Below are positions 1 through 11,699 of a stretch of 64,000 bases of DNA, piece after piece (position 1 is the stretch's first letter; each line of letters starts with the position of its first letter). A program made the position numbers and the translations under genes. The notes beneath the pieces were generated by a model, which was not told where the DNA came from, did no database searches, and saw nothing but the letters and a program-made list of their open reading frames with translations. The stretch covers positions 1 to 64,000 of the forward strand of contig MVAQ01000030.1 in NCBI GenBank assembly GCA_014825775.1. The letters are read 5' to 3'. The stretch comes from Krasilnikovozyma curviuscula. Its lineage: Eukaryota > Basidiomycota > Tremellomycetes > Cystofilobasidiales > Mrakiaceae.

Positions 1-104
1 CAATCTCACATCGTCACCTCAGTGGCGAGAGAATCACTGGGCTCGCTGCCTTCGAATGGATTGGCCGCCAAACTCGAACCAACTTTAGTCAACAGACGCC
101 TGGG

Positions 105-2642
105 ATGACGTCCAGCACAGCGTCTCCGGATGTCCCTGAGGTTGGTGGTGCCATAGAGAGCACCTTGCTGGCAGATTTGGGCAAGAAAAGGCTGCTGGAT
201 GCGCTGAATGCTGTGGGTCTCTTGTCCCTTCGTCCTTCTCCAAAAGCTTGCTTAAACTTCGGCATGCTGACATATTAACCTTCTTGTATAGATCCAAGGA
301 GGAAAGACATTAGTACTAGAACCGTCGCTGGCTGGGCCGTTAGGTTTGATGACGGAGGTGGCTCTCCTGAAGGTGGGTAGCTGTTGCACTCTTGGGATGC
401 TGCGTTTGCTTCGCATTTGATGAATATCTGACTAGAATTCTATCCTGACCGTAATGAATTTCTAATAGCACCAAGGAGTAGATAAGATGTTTTGGTTGGA
501 GTCTTCCCCTCATCCTCTGCAGATTACCACCAAGAACGTCGTCTGGATGTGCAGGTCGAGACCAACGTGGCTCAAGCTCATTGCCAGTGAGTGAACACCA
601 GACGCAGCTGCTATGGATTATACTGACCTTTACCGTTTTGAACTATGTCAGATCAAATACAGTCTCTTCCTTCACCTCAGCCGACATTGACGCTTCTCCT
701 GATAACCCCTTCAACCTCAACCCACCTTCCCGAATCCTTCCTTCCCCCAGAGATCTCCATCATACCCTTTTATTCGCCCTGGATACTGTTAGAACCTGAC
801 CTGCTGTCGTTCGAGGATACGGAGTTGGTGAGGGACGTGTGGAGAGATGGGGATGAGGGTGGGTTGTTGGGTGCAGCAAGGGGACTGAGGGAGATTGAAG
901 AATTGTTTGGAGCATTCCCGAGAGTTGTCGGGAAGGGGAATAGGGCGAAGTTGGTCTCCAACGCACTTACAAAGATTGCAAGTTACACACGCCCTTTTCT
1001 CGCTTCTACCTCCTTCGCTCACAACAAATACTTTTTTATTTTATTTTATTGCATACAGAGGGACTCTTCAACTCAGAAGGGGGATGAAATATCAACCAAA
1101 CTGGACAGTCTCGTCATCATCGAACGAAGCTCTGACTGGATCACGCCTATGGTGACACAGCTCACTTACGAAGGTTTAGTAGATGAGATATACGGGATCA
1201 AACACAGTAAGCCTATCATAGCCTTAAAAAACGGACTGATTTCTGATAATGACACAATGAATTCGATTAATGCGACAGCTGCGGTAGAACTCCCAACGCC
1301 GCCTGTGCAACCAGCTCCATCAGCAACCATCGCAACGACCACCACAACCCCCACCAAAAAGCAAAAACATCTCTTCTCCACTTCAACTGATCCCCTTCTG
1401 AGTACTCTCCGTGATCTTTCTTTCCCCTCCCTCGGACCTGTTCTAAACTCCCACGCGAGGCGGCTGGCGGAAGCAAGGGACGGTGAGAAGATAAAGAAAA
1501 AATCGGTTGGGGAAATGAGGGATTTTGTGAAGAGCTTGGGTGGGGTTGAGAAGGAAGTTAGGAGCTTGAAGGTACACACTGATCTGAGTGAGGGGATCAT
1601 GAAGTATACTAGTCGGGATGAGTTCTCAAAGGAGTTGGAGATTCAACAAAGTGAGTAGTCCACAGAGCTAGCTGGTTGTGCCCACTATTGTCTGGCATTC
1701 ACACAGGCCTTTTCTGTGAACTTCTTATCATTAGACACCGTGTCCTCCTACTCTCTCCCTCAACAACTCGCTTCCATGTTGACGCTACTCGACAACCCAC
1801 CACCGTTGTTTTCCTTCCTACGCCTTCTTATACTCTATACCCTCTCCACCTCAACTCCCCTGAAGCCAAAAGCTTTTGCAGAAATCAGAAGAGATATCTT
1901 ATCCATCTACGGCTTCCATCACCTTCCACTCCTGCTCTGCCTTGAAAAACTCGGCCTCCTCAGCCTCGAACCTGGTTTACCTCTAGAGAAGATCCGCAAG
2001 GGGCTGAGGTTAATTGTCGAAGATGAGGAAGGTGAAGAAGGAAGGGATATCAGTTACGTGTACTCAGGTTACGCGCCTGTCAGCGTCAGACTTGTCCAGG
2101 CAGTTGTCACAAAGAGCTTCGTGCTCGCGACGCCGGAGGCTGGGAAGAAGGTTGGAAGACATCCGATCGTAGGATGGAAGGCATTTGAAGATGTAGTTTC
2201 TTGTGAGTATTACCATTCATTGTTAATTGGGGTCTGGAGAGGTCAGTCCACTGACAGAATCATCTTGCATTGGTCCCTGGAACTTCAGTGCTGCCCGGAG
2301 AATCTTTCGAATCAATAACAAAGCTCACCACAACATCTATTACTGACATGCCTAAATCGACTAAAGACCATGTCACAACATCAGTCATTTTCTTCCTCGG
2401 CGGCTGTACTTTCACGGAAATATCAGCCATCAGACGGATGTCGCAGTTCATAAAAGGCAGGAAGTTTTTGATTGTCACGACAAGCATTATTTCTGGGAAT
2501 TCAATAGTAAGTAGACCTGTTGCTTTCTTTATTATCAATACGGTGTTTCGCTGGTGACTCCTGACACGCATTACGCTTCCTCTCCTTTCCAATCTAGTTG
2601 GAGAGCCTCAGTGGAACGAAACCCACAGATACCATACCATGA
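105..2642 (+). CDS. VPS33: Vps33, Sec1/Munc18-family subunit of HOPS/CORVET tethering complexes
   Basis: SM-family protein that binds SNAREs and promotes fusion at the vacuole and endosomes as part of HOPS/CORVET (known for the family). Seen in the spliced reading: an N-terminal block with GKTLVLEPSLAGPLGL, then FWLES and the strand ending KNVVWMCRSRP, which match the Vps33 domain 1 order. Then LLSFEDTELVRDVW and FGAFPRVVGKGNRAK (the loop that in family members reads YGPF...GIGRCAK), followed by SSDWITPMVTQLTYEGLVDE, the most conserved Vps33 signature. The C-terminal third has IYGFHHLP...LEKLGLL and VIFFLGGCTFTEISAIR, and ends GTKPTDTIP. The ATG at 105 is the first one in frame with the domain. 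At least seven short introns interrupt it; the last is at about 2507-2597 (GTAAGT...CTAG). One exon joins cleanly only if the acceptor near 1732 is used. It ends 107 bp from the convergent siderophore transporter. Confidence 0.93.
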
Positions 2643-2749
2643 CGTTCTGATATTAATGATGTTCATTATTTTCACTGCTCTAATTTTCAGACTGAGTGCC
2701 GAAGACGTCAACAATCCATCACAAGGTGTTGTAAGCTGAGAGCGTACTA

Positions 2750-5379
2750 TTATTTAACACCCAGTTCCTTCGCTATTTCCTTCTCATCTCTGAACTTGAT
2801 TATTTTGTTGTTCTCCACAACGTTATGTCTCTGGTCGAGGTTGTAGTTGGACGCAAAGAAGACGGCGATCAAAGCACCGAACGAGCAGATCAAGCCAGCT
2901 AACCAGAGGGGTTCAACCGCTTCCAAGTAGGCTTATTTACAAGACAAGGAGAAAAGAAATGTGTCAGTGAGATGGCATGGAGAGTTTTGAAGAGAAACAG
3001 CCCACCTTTTTTAACCAAATCTCTTGGTTCAGTCAGTCGGGCAATGTAAATTGAGCCAAAGATGTCAGCGATCTCTGTTGCATTGTAAGTACTGCCAAGG
3101 TATTCGGTCAGCTTCTCTGGAACCCGTTTGTTCCAAACAGCAGCAGCGATTGCAAGAGATACTGATGAACCGAGTGAAGACCACAAATTGAGAACGGCGG
3201 TTGCGATGGCCATGTCCGAATGAGGAACGGAGGCTTGGACGCCAATGTATGAGCAGATGACCGAAGCTGATGCTCCGAACCCAATGAGGACTTGAGAGGA
3301 GACGTTTACTGCTGTTGAAGGGTTTTTGCAGGAGTAGTAGATCAGACCCATTCCTCTGTACATCAGAGAGCAAGTTGGTCTAAGGGCAAGAGCGGAACTA
3401 GATGAAGGCTGGATAACTCACAAGATTCGAACAGCTTGACCAAAGATCTGAATATTCTTGTATCTGTGAGTGTACCGCATGATCATTCCAAAGAAGATCG
3501 CAAAGAAACATTGAGTCACGCTTAAGGTGTTTCCAAAGAACCCGTAATCTCGTGCCTTTAATTGACAAATGTTGTCTGAGATCGACTAATGAAAAGCTAG
3601 ATGAGAATAAGACTCTCACATCGTAGTCGGTAATAACCCAGATCCAGGACGTGTAGTATCCCAGGACGAGATAGGTTGCAAAGAAGTAAAACACGTCGGA
3701 CAACGCACACGCGATCTGGGAATAGCACGAAACATATCAGTTTCCATATCAGTCGGCAAAGATTTCTGGCTTTATTTCTCAAAGCAAGACGTTCTACCCA
3801 CCAGAGTTCGGTTAAAGACTCTTCTTGGCATCAAAGGGTACTCAGCAAAAAAGCCATCCCAGACTCCCCACGCGATGAACAACACTCCTCCAATCACCAG
3901 CATTGCGATTAGAGAGGCTATGATGAGGAGAAATAGATAAGTGTCGTACGTTTTCCTGGTACTTCAGGGATCACTTACGATTCTTGTATCCATTTTTGGC
4001 CGTAGCAGCCAGTGTGAACGGCGTCAGCAAAAGCGCGAAGGCAAAGCCCATCAGAAGCAATCCCAGGCAGTTTAGTCTGGTCCAGTAAAACTTGAGAGAC
4101 TCCCAGCCGGTTCTCTTGTGTTCTTGTTCCTCCCCAAGCTGCAAACGGCGGGATTGGGAGGAAGAAGCAAGCGAGAGGGTTCCAAGTTTCTTTGCCCGGT
4201 GGTCGGCGACAAGCAAAACAATGAGGGCTGGCGACATCGCAACGGGAAGAATGATACAGAACATTCCATACCCCCATCTCCAACCACTTCCTGTGAGACC
4301 ATTGATGTTATCCACAATGAAACCTGCTACAAATCCATTGAGGACGTAGGGCAGATTCACAGCGCCGTCGACAAATCCTCTCCATTGCAGTGAAGTAATA
4401 TCGGCAATGATCAAGCTATTCACTGGTTGAGTGAGGGTGCAGTAATTGTCAGAAGCCAAAGTGAGGCCAATAGAAGGGGCTGAAGAGGGATCTCACAGAA
4501 CGTGATTCCCGTGTTTCCAATCGTATAGATGAACTGTCCAGCAACAACGGTCTGAATGTTGTGTGCCCCAGCGCACATGGCATATCCAACAGTGTAGAAA
4601 ATGATGGATGTGAGTAAAGCATGAGGGCGTGACCAGACGTCTGCCAGCTAGAAGCGAAACAACGACGCCATGATGAGTATTCAGTGACTACAGAGATTAT
4701 CACAGCAAACGACTTTCCCCAGACTCTGCTCTGACCACTTACCTTGGCAATAAAAGGGGGTGCGACACCAGCCACGATACCTTTGATAACTCCGATGGTA
4801 CTAATGACAGTGTGGTCCCCAAAAGAAGAAGTAGCAAAGGCAGCATCTATCGAGAAGGACAAAGAGAAGAAAAAGAGGGGGTGAGGACGGTTTGTAGAAT
4901 TGCCAAGGAGAAGCAGGAGCGAAAGTTTGATTTGAATTTTGCGGTATCTGATTGTGGTAACTCACAATATGCGGTAGTACTTCTGCTCAACGAGTAAACA
5001 TAGGCAATAAGACCAATAGAGATCCAGAGTGAGTACAAACCCCAACCTTTTCCAAAAACCAGATCTGCGTATTCAATCAAAAATCAATTTGTTATCCCCA
5101 CCGAGAAAAAAAAAAGGTCAGCACGAGGCTTTAATAACAAACTTTCGATGAAGTACGCTATGGAGCAAGATGAAATCTGTTGTGCTTACAGAGTGCTTCA
5201 ATGCGCCCTACACCCCCATCTTGTCTGATCTCAGAGGGAGGCTGGGTTTTACCACGTTCGTTTTGATCGAGTTCGTTGTCAAGCTCATGCTTGGAGCTGT
5301 GATCTAAGCTAGATTGGAACGAGTCGTCCTGAATGCCTTGTTTCTGGACAGCTTCTTCGATCGGTAGGTTCGCAGACAT
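2750..5379 (-). CDS. MFS siderophore-iron transporter (SIT/ARN family)
   Basis: Probable plasma-membrane or endosomal H+ symporter for ferric siderophores (family role). The spliced product has the SIT order: a hydrophilic acidic N-tail, YLVFGKGWGLYSLWISI..YVYSLSRSTT (TM1), SSFGDHTVISTIG and PPFIAK (TM2-3), IQTVVAGQFIYTIGNTG, then IADITSLQWRGFV, a near-invariant SIT motif. There is a central loop and a second half with QVLIGFGASASVICSYI and ASVPHSDMAIATAVLNLWSS, plus the loop VWNKRVPEKL...NATEIADIFGSI found in fungal siderophore transporters. It ends IAKELGVK. The start is the Met at 5379 (MSANLPIEE); a Met at 5433 in the same frame is possible but adds a hydrophobic stretch atypical of the family. 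About eight introns. The substrate cannot be told from sequence. A GATA-type site lies upstream at 5941. Confidence 0.88.
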
Positions 5380-5583
5380 CACAAAGCTCTCTGGACTCAA
5401 AGAAATGGTTATACAAGAACACCAGAAAACCATGCAGCAGAATTTTTATAGTTGCTTGGAAAGAAAAAGAGAGAAAGAAAATCATCAGACGAGCGGTCCT
5501 TGGCAGCTCGGCCGATTCTTCACCTGTGGTGCCTATCAGATTGAATTTTCTCCGAGACTCCAACTGTATAAGAAGACAATTTC

Positions 5584-5587
<4 letters not shown>

Positions 5588-5617
<30 letters not shown>
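5588..5617. repeat. (AG)15 dinucleotide microsatellite
   Basis: An uninterrupted run of fifteen AG units about 210 bp upstream of the siderophore transporter start. It is the longest simple dinucleotide repeat I see in the window. It is probably length-polymorphic between strains and lies in the 5' leader or promoter region of that gene. Confidence 0.95.
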
Positions 5618-5619
<2 letters not shown>

Positions 5620-5940
5620 AAACATTCCAAGGTGCTCTCTGTGTCCTTTGTGTCCTAGAAATGGCTTGGATTGAGCTCACAAGAGACATGAGAGCTAACG
5701 AAAATACAACGGATCAAGAGCAAGGAGTATTCGCGGCTGTCCAATTACATCTTCGCAGTCTTCTTCTGCCTCACTCTTCGTCCGAAGACTTGGTCCATTC
5801 TGGGGTCAAGTCAATCGTAAGAACTGCTTTGTTGATTCAGGCATCGCATGTCAAGGTTGATAGGAAAAACGTAATAAGCGAGATTCGACCAACCCATCAC
5901 GCTGGAAGTCGACATCTTCTGGGGTCCCTGTTTCCAAAAT

Positions 5941-5948
5941 TTATCTGA
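5941..5948 (-). promoter_or_regulatory. Candidate iron-regulatory GATA-factor site
   Basis: On the minus strand this reads TCAGATAA, matching eight of the nine positions of the ATCWGATAA element bound by fungal iron-regulatory GATA factors (Sfu1/SreA/Urbs1, Cir1 in Cryptococcus). It lies about 560 bp upstream of the siderophore transporter start, on its strand. This is a single short match, so chance is possible; its position before an iron-uptake gene is the reason to list it. Confidence 0.3.
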
Positions 5949-6913
5949 GTCTTCAGTGAAGGGTCCTCTTCCCTCTTTTTCTTTTGTAAGATGGCTGGTT
6001 GAAGATAGCATGGGTTGGGAAATCTACCAACGGTTTCAGGCGGTCAACGCGATTGTTTGTATCCTTCTGAGATGCGAGGTTCTAGGCAAACATTTCTAGA
6101 GCTTTTGCAGCGAAGGAAACGTCGCACCTTCTCTGCTGCTCACAAATGCTGGTGTTGCTTCTTCGCCGAATACGCGGTGCGCATCTTCCTTGTTTTCCCT
6201 GTCATCTCATTCAAAGATAATTTGCTTTCCTTTTATTTCCCTTCCCTCCCCTCTACCATTCGTATCTGCAGGTTTCTATCAAAGCGCTTCCTAGCCAGTC
6301 GTCCCCCAATCAGTCGTCGTGGTTGTCAACTACAAATTTTTCCTCCATTCTTCTGCAAATGAGACTGACAGCCTTCTCTGGGTTGCTGCAGTGTTCAAGA
6401 TGGTTGGATGAACGCCTCTGCCACCTTCTCTTCACAACACCACAAACCACCATACCACAAACCCGTTTGCTCTCGTACTCTGTATCGTATCTGATCATTT
6501 ACAAGTCCCTGTCTCCACACCATTGATCTCGATGAAAGGGTCGATCGCGGTAAAAAGGAAAGGAGGCCAAACACGTGTTTGTTGCCAAAGTAAACACATC
6601 GTATAGTAAAAAATAATAATAAAATAAGAGTGCTGAGGGGAAACCTTGTCCGGTAAGTGCCTTTCTCTTTCAGAATCCATGGAATACTTCTTGGAATCGA
6701 TCAGTCGATACAGAACGTTTGGTGCAATGGGTCGTCGGAAGGGGCCAAAGGGTGACGCCGCCGTAGATCGTTTCAAAACGTGAGAAAATCCATCTCGATC
6801 ATCCCCTACTTTTTTGTATTTTTTATTTTTTTAGTAGACTTCTATCCTAACCTACGACGAAAACCCAGCTGCTGGTCCGACCACTTGGCTCTGGCGGAAC
6901 AGGAAGGTACACG

Positions 6914-9419
6914 ATGAGGACGGTAATGGAGTATGTCTTCGAGAGGCCGCCTATCGACCCTGACGACCTGCACCCTGACCAGCCATTGACGTTGCGGCCT
7001 GGAGGTGAGTACTCCAATTCCAATTTTCTGGGTCCCACAAGCTCGAAGCTAACTATTTTTCTGTTTGGGAATACTGTTAAAGACGTTACTAGTGCTCCTA
7101 TTCCAGCTTTCCATGCTTCGAGATGGGCTACTCCAAGTTGGTGGATAGCTCTTGCTGTAATTGCACCGTGAGTTCGGAGAGGGCAGGATATCGTACGAGC
7201 TGGATGGACCTCCGTTTTTGACAATTCAAATACAACCGTAGATGCTGGGCAGTCTCTCCATTCAGCTATGCTTGGACGATTTGGAGATTGCTGGGTCTCG
7301 GAGGCAAGGTCGATGTGAAACTCACGGCATGGGGATGGCGCTTCGTTGACGTGTGGGCAGCTGCGGAGGTCAGTTGGAGCATTCCTCTTTTTCGGGTGTT
7401 TAATGGGCTTCTGAAAGTCGCTGCAATTGTACTTTTTGTCTAGGTCTTGTTCTCGATCTACTATCAATATCTGAGGCACAAGGTCCAACCCTCGACGCCT
7501 CCTCGACCTTTCTCTGAAGACACCACCATTCCTGAACTCGAGAGGCTATTTGAACTCATATTGGATGCTGGTATGGGCTACGCTTTGGAAGACACAGAGG
7601 ATGAACCTCACAGAGTGAGTGCCGCACTTTATACCTGGGATGGAGCGTTGCTCTTAACTTTCCGGCGACCAAACCTCAAACTGATGTTCCTGGTATCGCG
7701 GCTGTGCATGGTTTAGGTGGTGGGAGAAAACGGGCTTGGACCTGATCTCACAATCTTGTCTCCTCATTCTTCCGGAGAACATCTCAACTCCAACGGTGAC
7801 TCCAACGGCAAGCCACTCAGGAAACCTAAAGATCGGGAGTTCTTAGATTATGACGACCCGCGAGCCATAGCGTATCGTCAGAAATTTAGGCTATGGTCAG
7901 TACTTACGATTTCAAAGCTGGCGTCGTTCATTCATCAGTGATTAATCGAAATGATTCTCTTTGCGCCGATACGGTGTCAACCGAAACAGGTTTCTGAACA
8001 AACCCATCAACGTCCTCACTACCGAATCCATCTACTCTTGGCTCAGTTGGTCACTCTTCTCAGCACCACATACACCAGAGACGTTTGGACCCGTCAAGAA
8101 TCAGCTGCTCTCTACTACGCTGTACAAGATTGAACACCGCTGCGGGTACAAGTTCCCACCACCAACGCCCGGCAAACGAGGTGCTCAGATCAAGCCTATC
8201 CGACTGACGCTGGATCCGGTAATGACTGCGTCTCATCCTCTCATCTTCTACCTCATCGTGTGTGCCATCAACAAGAAGACTGAGCTGGGTTTCATTAGGA
8301 ACCACCAGTTCAAGATCGTCAAGGTCAAGAAGATAGATGAGAAAGGAAAGAAGTACACGATGAGGTATCTGGTCCGAACTCCTGTCGGATGGACAAAGAA
8401 GAATGGTGGGAGACCAATTGTGTTCATTCACGGACTTGGATTAGGTGAGTGTAGATGTGAGAACTTTCTGCCTCCACTCTGCGGTCTGACAATCTCCACC
8501 CAGGTCTGGGCCAATACTCTCTCCTCGTATCTACGCTCACTTCTAACCCGAAAGTATGCAACAAACACCCAATCATGATTCCCATCCAGCCGCACGTCTC
8601 GATGGACATCTTCTCTAACCAGCACATCGACCCACCTAAAAACCTTGACGTCGTCAGCTGTCTCCGGGAGGCCATCAACAATACTTGGGGTGACGGACAT
8701 GTTGTTCGCGATTGGGACAAGAAGGACGAGGATACGAGTAAGGACGTCGAGGTGATTGTCTGGAGTCATTCGAATGGCAGTGTCGTCCACGCGCAGTTTT
8801 TGAGAGCGTACCCAAACATGGTTGCTAAACATATTTTCGTCGATCCTGTTGTGGTGAGCTTATTGTTTCATTGGCGTTTTCGCTCACCTGACTGAGCGCC
8901 GACCTTTGTGTTCAAGTTCTGTCTTTGGGAAGGCGACGTCTGCTATAACTTCTGTTATCGACAGCCCACCAACGGACTCGACTTTTTGATGTCCTACTTT
9001 GTCAGTACAGAGCTAGGAGTCTCACACTATGTAGCTAGAAGGTGAGATTCTTCACTATTCTCCCGGTCATCTACACATTTTCTAAGAGTGTTTTTCTATT
9101 AGATTCGACTGGAGTATCAATACCCTCTTCGCACAAGAAATTCCTGGAGGAACTGACCTCAATAGAGCAGTATATATGCTTGGTGGGCGTGACTCTGTTG
9201 TAGATGCTAGAGGTGTGGTGGACTATCTCCGAAGAGAAGGTGTGAAGAGGTCTGTCCTACGTCCTCAATGCCTCACCGTTTCTCCGAGCGGCAGCTGATA
9301 GATTTTTCGAACACAGGGAAGGAGTTCATTTTTTAGAAGACTGTAGTCATGGACAGAGCTTGGTTGCTGGGGGAGACGGAATGAAGATTCTAGTGAAGTG
9401 GTTAGAAGACAACAACTAG
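6914..9419 (+). CDS. Alpha/beta hydrolase with N-terminal membrane segments
   Basis: Serine hydrolase of unknown substrate. The N-terminal third is hydrophobic (ATPSWWIALAVIAPC, then SPFSYAWTIWRLLGLGG), so it is probably membrane-anchored; LFSIYYQYLRHKVQ follows. After a variable linker comes the fold's entry strand RPIVFIHGLGLG (oxyanion-hole HG). The nucleophile elbow is VIVWSHSNGSVVHA (S-H-S-N-G, a GXSXG variant with Ser at the first position), then HIFVDPV. The acid is probably the Asp in MLGGRDSVVDARGVV and the His is in EDCSHGQSLVAGG. All three catalytic positions are therefore present. It ends WLEDNN at 9419. Multiple introns. The ATG at 6914 is the first in frame, because an in-frame TAA lies about 60 nt upstream. 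It could be a lipase-like or esterase-like enzyme. Confidence 0.8.
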
Positions 9420-9753
9420 CAGGTACACCTTGAGCGCTACTTTATACGCGAAATCGACTGTTTCCATAGAGCCTTTTGGACCACCTGATATTTGGTCTTC
9501 TATATATCAACGCTCCTTATCCATAGCTTCAAACCAGCAGCTCATTTACAATTTGTACATGAAAGGACTTTGTACATCACATAGTTGTGATTATTGACAA
9601 CTATATCACACACCCTGACATACATGAAAAAAATAAAAAGTCTAGAGACGATACTGTTCGAATAGGTAAGAAGAATCGCAGGTATCTTGTTATGTGGGGT
9701 ATCAACCTTTTACAAAAGTCGCGTGATGACGCAAGAGTGATTTCTTTCCATCT
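9420..9753. other. Convergent 3' intergenic region
   Basis: Region between two convergent stop codons (hydrolase and GT18). It contains an A/T-rich stretch with tatatatc near 9500 and short oligo-A runs. I see no gene; presumably it holds 3' UTRs and polyadenylation signals. Confidence 0.6.
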
Positions 9754-11699
9754 TCACGGCTTCTTCGTCTGTGCCCGAACATGCATCGCCTCCTTCTCCC
9801 AGTCAAAGTCTATAATTTCCAGGACTCGGCGCTGCAGCTCGTCTCGAGTCATTCTTGGAGGAACATAACTGGCCCGATGGTCTTCTAGCGCCTTCTCAAG
9901 ATTGGCGTTGAAGCTTGTCTGGTTCCTTGCAAGGTAGTTGTAGGAATAGGGCGAACCTATCTTCCCTATAGGAGTGTGCTGCGAGTAGAAAACTGGAGTT
10001 GTGCTGAGAGTCGGGTTGAGGAAGGGGGTAGAGAGGCATAGGGAGATATACGGCGTTGGTGAAAGCCAGGGAGCACCGACACCTATGACTGCTTTACTGA
10101 ATGCAATCCTAGATCAAACAAAGGTAGCCAGATTAGGGCCGTCGAGGACAGGAGACTAGGGAGGCAAGGTGTCACTCACTCGTTGTAAAACTCCTTCTCG
10201 CTGAGAATTCCACCGTTGCCAATCCTTGTAACAGCATCACAGCCTGCATCCTCTCCAAAATATGCAGCGACAAACTCTAGCCCTTCATGCTGGCTGCCCG
10301 GTTGATTGAACAGCTTTTTCGCGCTTCGGATCATCGAACAAGGTAACGCCGTTTCGTCTCCAGAGAAAGCGGACTTGAACTTGGTGAAGAGGTACACTTG
10401 ATTTTTTCGTTGCTCAGTTGCTACAGGCTGATAAGAAGAGCAATAGAAAAGGTCATAACGTCAACTTTGAGCCGGGCGGTGGTAGCTTCTAAGCAAAAGA
10501 GATGTACTTCAACAGCAGCGCATTGTTCGAAGATGGAATATCCTGAATGGTGTTAGAAAAGGATCAGTTTGGAAACGAAACTATATCTGCGGGTAACTAG
10601 CTTACCTAGGTATGTGTTTCCTTTCTCCTCGAAGAACGGTTCCGCTGTCAAGGTCCATCTAGGTCCCAGAGTATGCAGGTCTATTCCACCAAAAAAGTGG
10701 AAAGTAAACATAATGTGTTCGGGGATACCATCACTATCCATTCAAAACGCGTCAGAAAGTGGATTTGGTAAGTAACGTTGGAAAGGGGGGAATAAGAAGG
10801 GAATACTGTAACCCACGGAGTAGTCTTTGTCTGCATGCAAGTTACCGAGTCGTGGCACATCTGTTGAGCTTGATCACTTGTAATGACCATCTTGATGAGA
10901 GTGGGGTACTTCCGGTACAGAATAGCTACAAGAAGGAAAAATGGACGCTCGATGAGAGATGTGAACCTCAGAAAAACTCCAAAGACCAAAGAAACAGACT
11001 CTTACAGGCTTCATTCATCCCCTCGACGTATATGTACGTGACCCCCAATGCATCCATCGCTTTCCTGACCGACCTCGCCCAGATGAATTCGCCAGCGATA
11101 TACCCATAAAGTTCTGCTTTAAAGTAGATGTTATCCAGCAAGACAACCTTCCTCCGATTATCAGGACACCCTCCCTTGAAGCAGCCCTCCAGCAACTCGA
11201 GAGCCAATGCGTTGTGGTTCTTCCACACAGCAGGGTCGTGCACCATGGCGGCAGCTTCTTCAGCCGATTTCACCTGAGCTGGATCCTTCTGATGGGCCGA
11301 AGGATTATTGTTGCTAAGCTGTGACTGATGATCGTGCTCTGTTAAAGATTGGTGTTGAGAAAGTTGTTTTTGCTGTTCGTCTGGAGCGGTATCCGCCACG
11401 CCTGCCGATGGACTTTTTATGACCTCTTCATACTGGAGTGGTGTGTGGTCTTGGTGCTGCTTGTCTACATGGTGAATCTCAAGAGGATTGGATACGAAAT
11501 CTTCGGTAGGATGACCTTGATGATGTGCTAGTGGTGGCTCGAAAGGCTGGCCTCGATCTGTGTAGAACACTTCTCCATTGTTCAGGCCCAAATCGTTGCT
11601 AGAATCTCCACCTAGGCGGAACGAGGAGGAATAAAAGAAAAGAACTAATGCACTTGTTGAGAACAGGTACAAAAGACCTTTCCTTGAGAGAGGGGGCAT
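9754..11699 (-). CDS. GT18 (MGAT5-like) N-acetylglucosaminyltransferase-type membrane protein
   Basis: Golgi-type type II membrane glycosyltransferase. Residues 1-7 are cytosolic, about 8-26 are a membrane anchor (LLYLFSTSALVLFFY), and a Gln/His/Asp-rich stem runs to about 150. The catalytic region starts near RRKVVLLDNIYFKAELYG and continues with WARSVRKAMDALGVTYIYVEG. It then has GIPEHIMFTFHFFGG and NTYLGYSI, comparable to the GIPDSF..FSFH and NTFLGFVVEQ segments of MGAT5. The strongest match is GILSEKEFYNEIAFSKAVIG followed by PWLSPTPYISLCLSTPFLNP, the GT18 segment that in MGAT5 ends GCAFLNP. Near the C terminus are YSQHTPIG and YVPPRMTRDELQRRV. It ends AQTKKP. About six introns; all exons are open. 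The acceptor is unknown; a role in N-glycan branching is inferred from the family only. Confidence 0.72.

Larger units (their letters stand above)
5380..6913. other. Divergent intergenic region, siderophore transporter / alpha-beta hydrolase
   Basis: About 1.5 kb between two divergently transcribed genes. It holds the (AG)15 repeat, pyrimidine-rich stretches near 6225-6260 and A/T-rich tracts near 6605-6630 and 6805-6835. The open frames here are short and have no recognisable domain. A plus-strand ATG at 6679 opens about 31 codons ending at a GTGAGA donor, but no acceptor joins it in frame to the hydrolase, so it may be an upstream ORF at most. I read the region as promoters and leaders. Confidence 0.6.

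Noticed and set aside
1676..1945. Possible frame break in VPS33 between the exons ending QQ and starting near TVSSYSLPQQ
   Set aside because: Using the acceptor just before ACACCGTG (about 1732) instead of the first CAG restores the frame, so no lesion is needed.
6679..6772. Possible first exon of the alpha/beta hydrolase
   Set aside because: The donor at about 6772 is in the wrong phase for every acceptor before the ATG at 6914, and an in-frame TAA lies between them.
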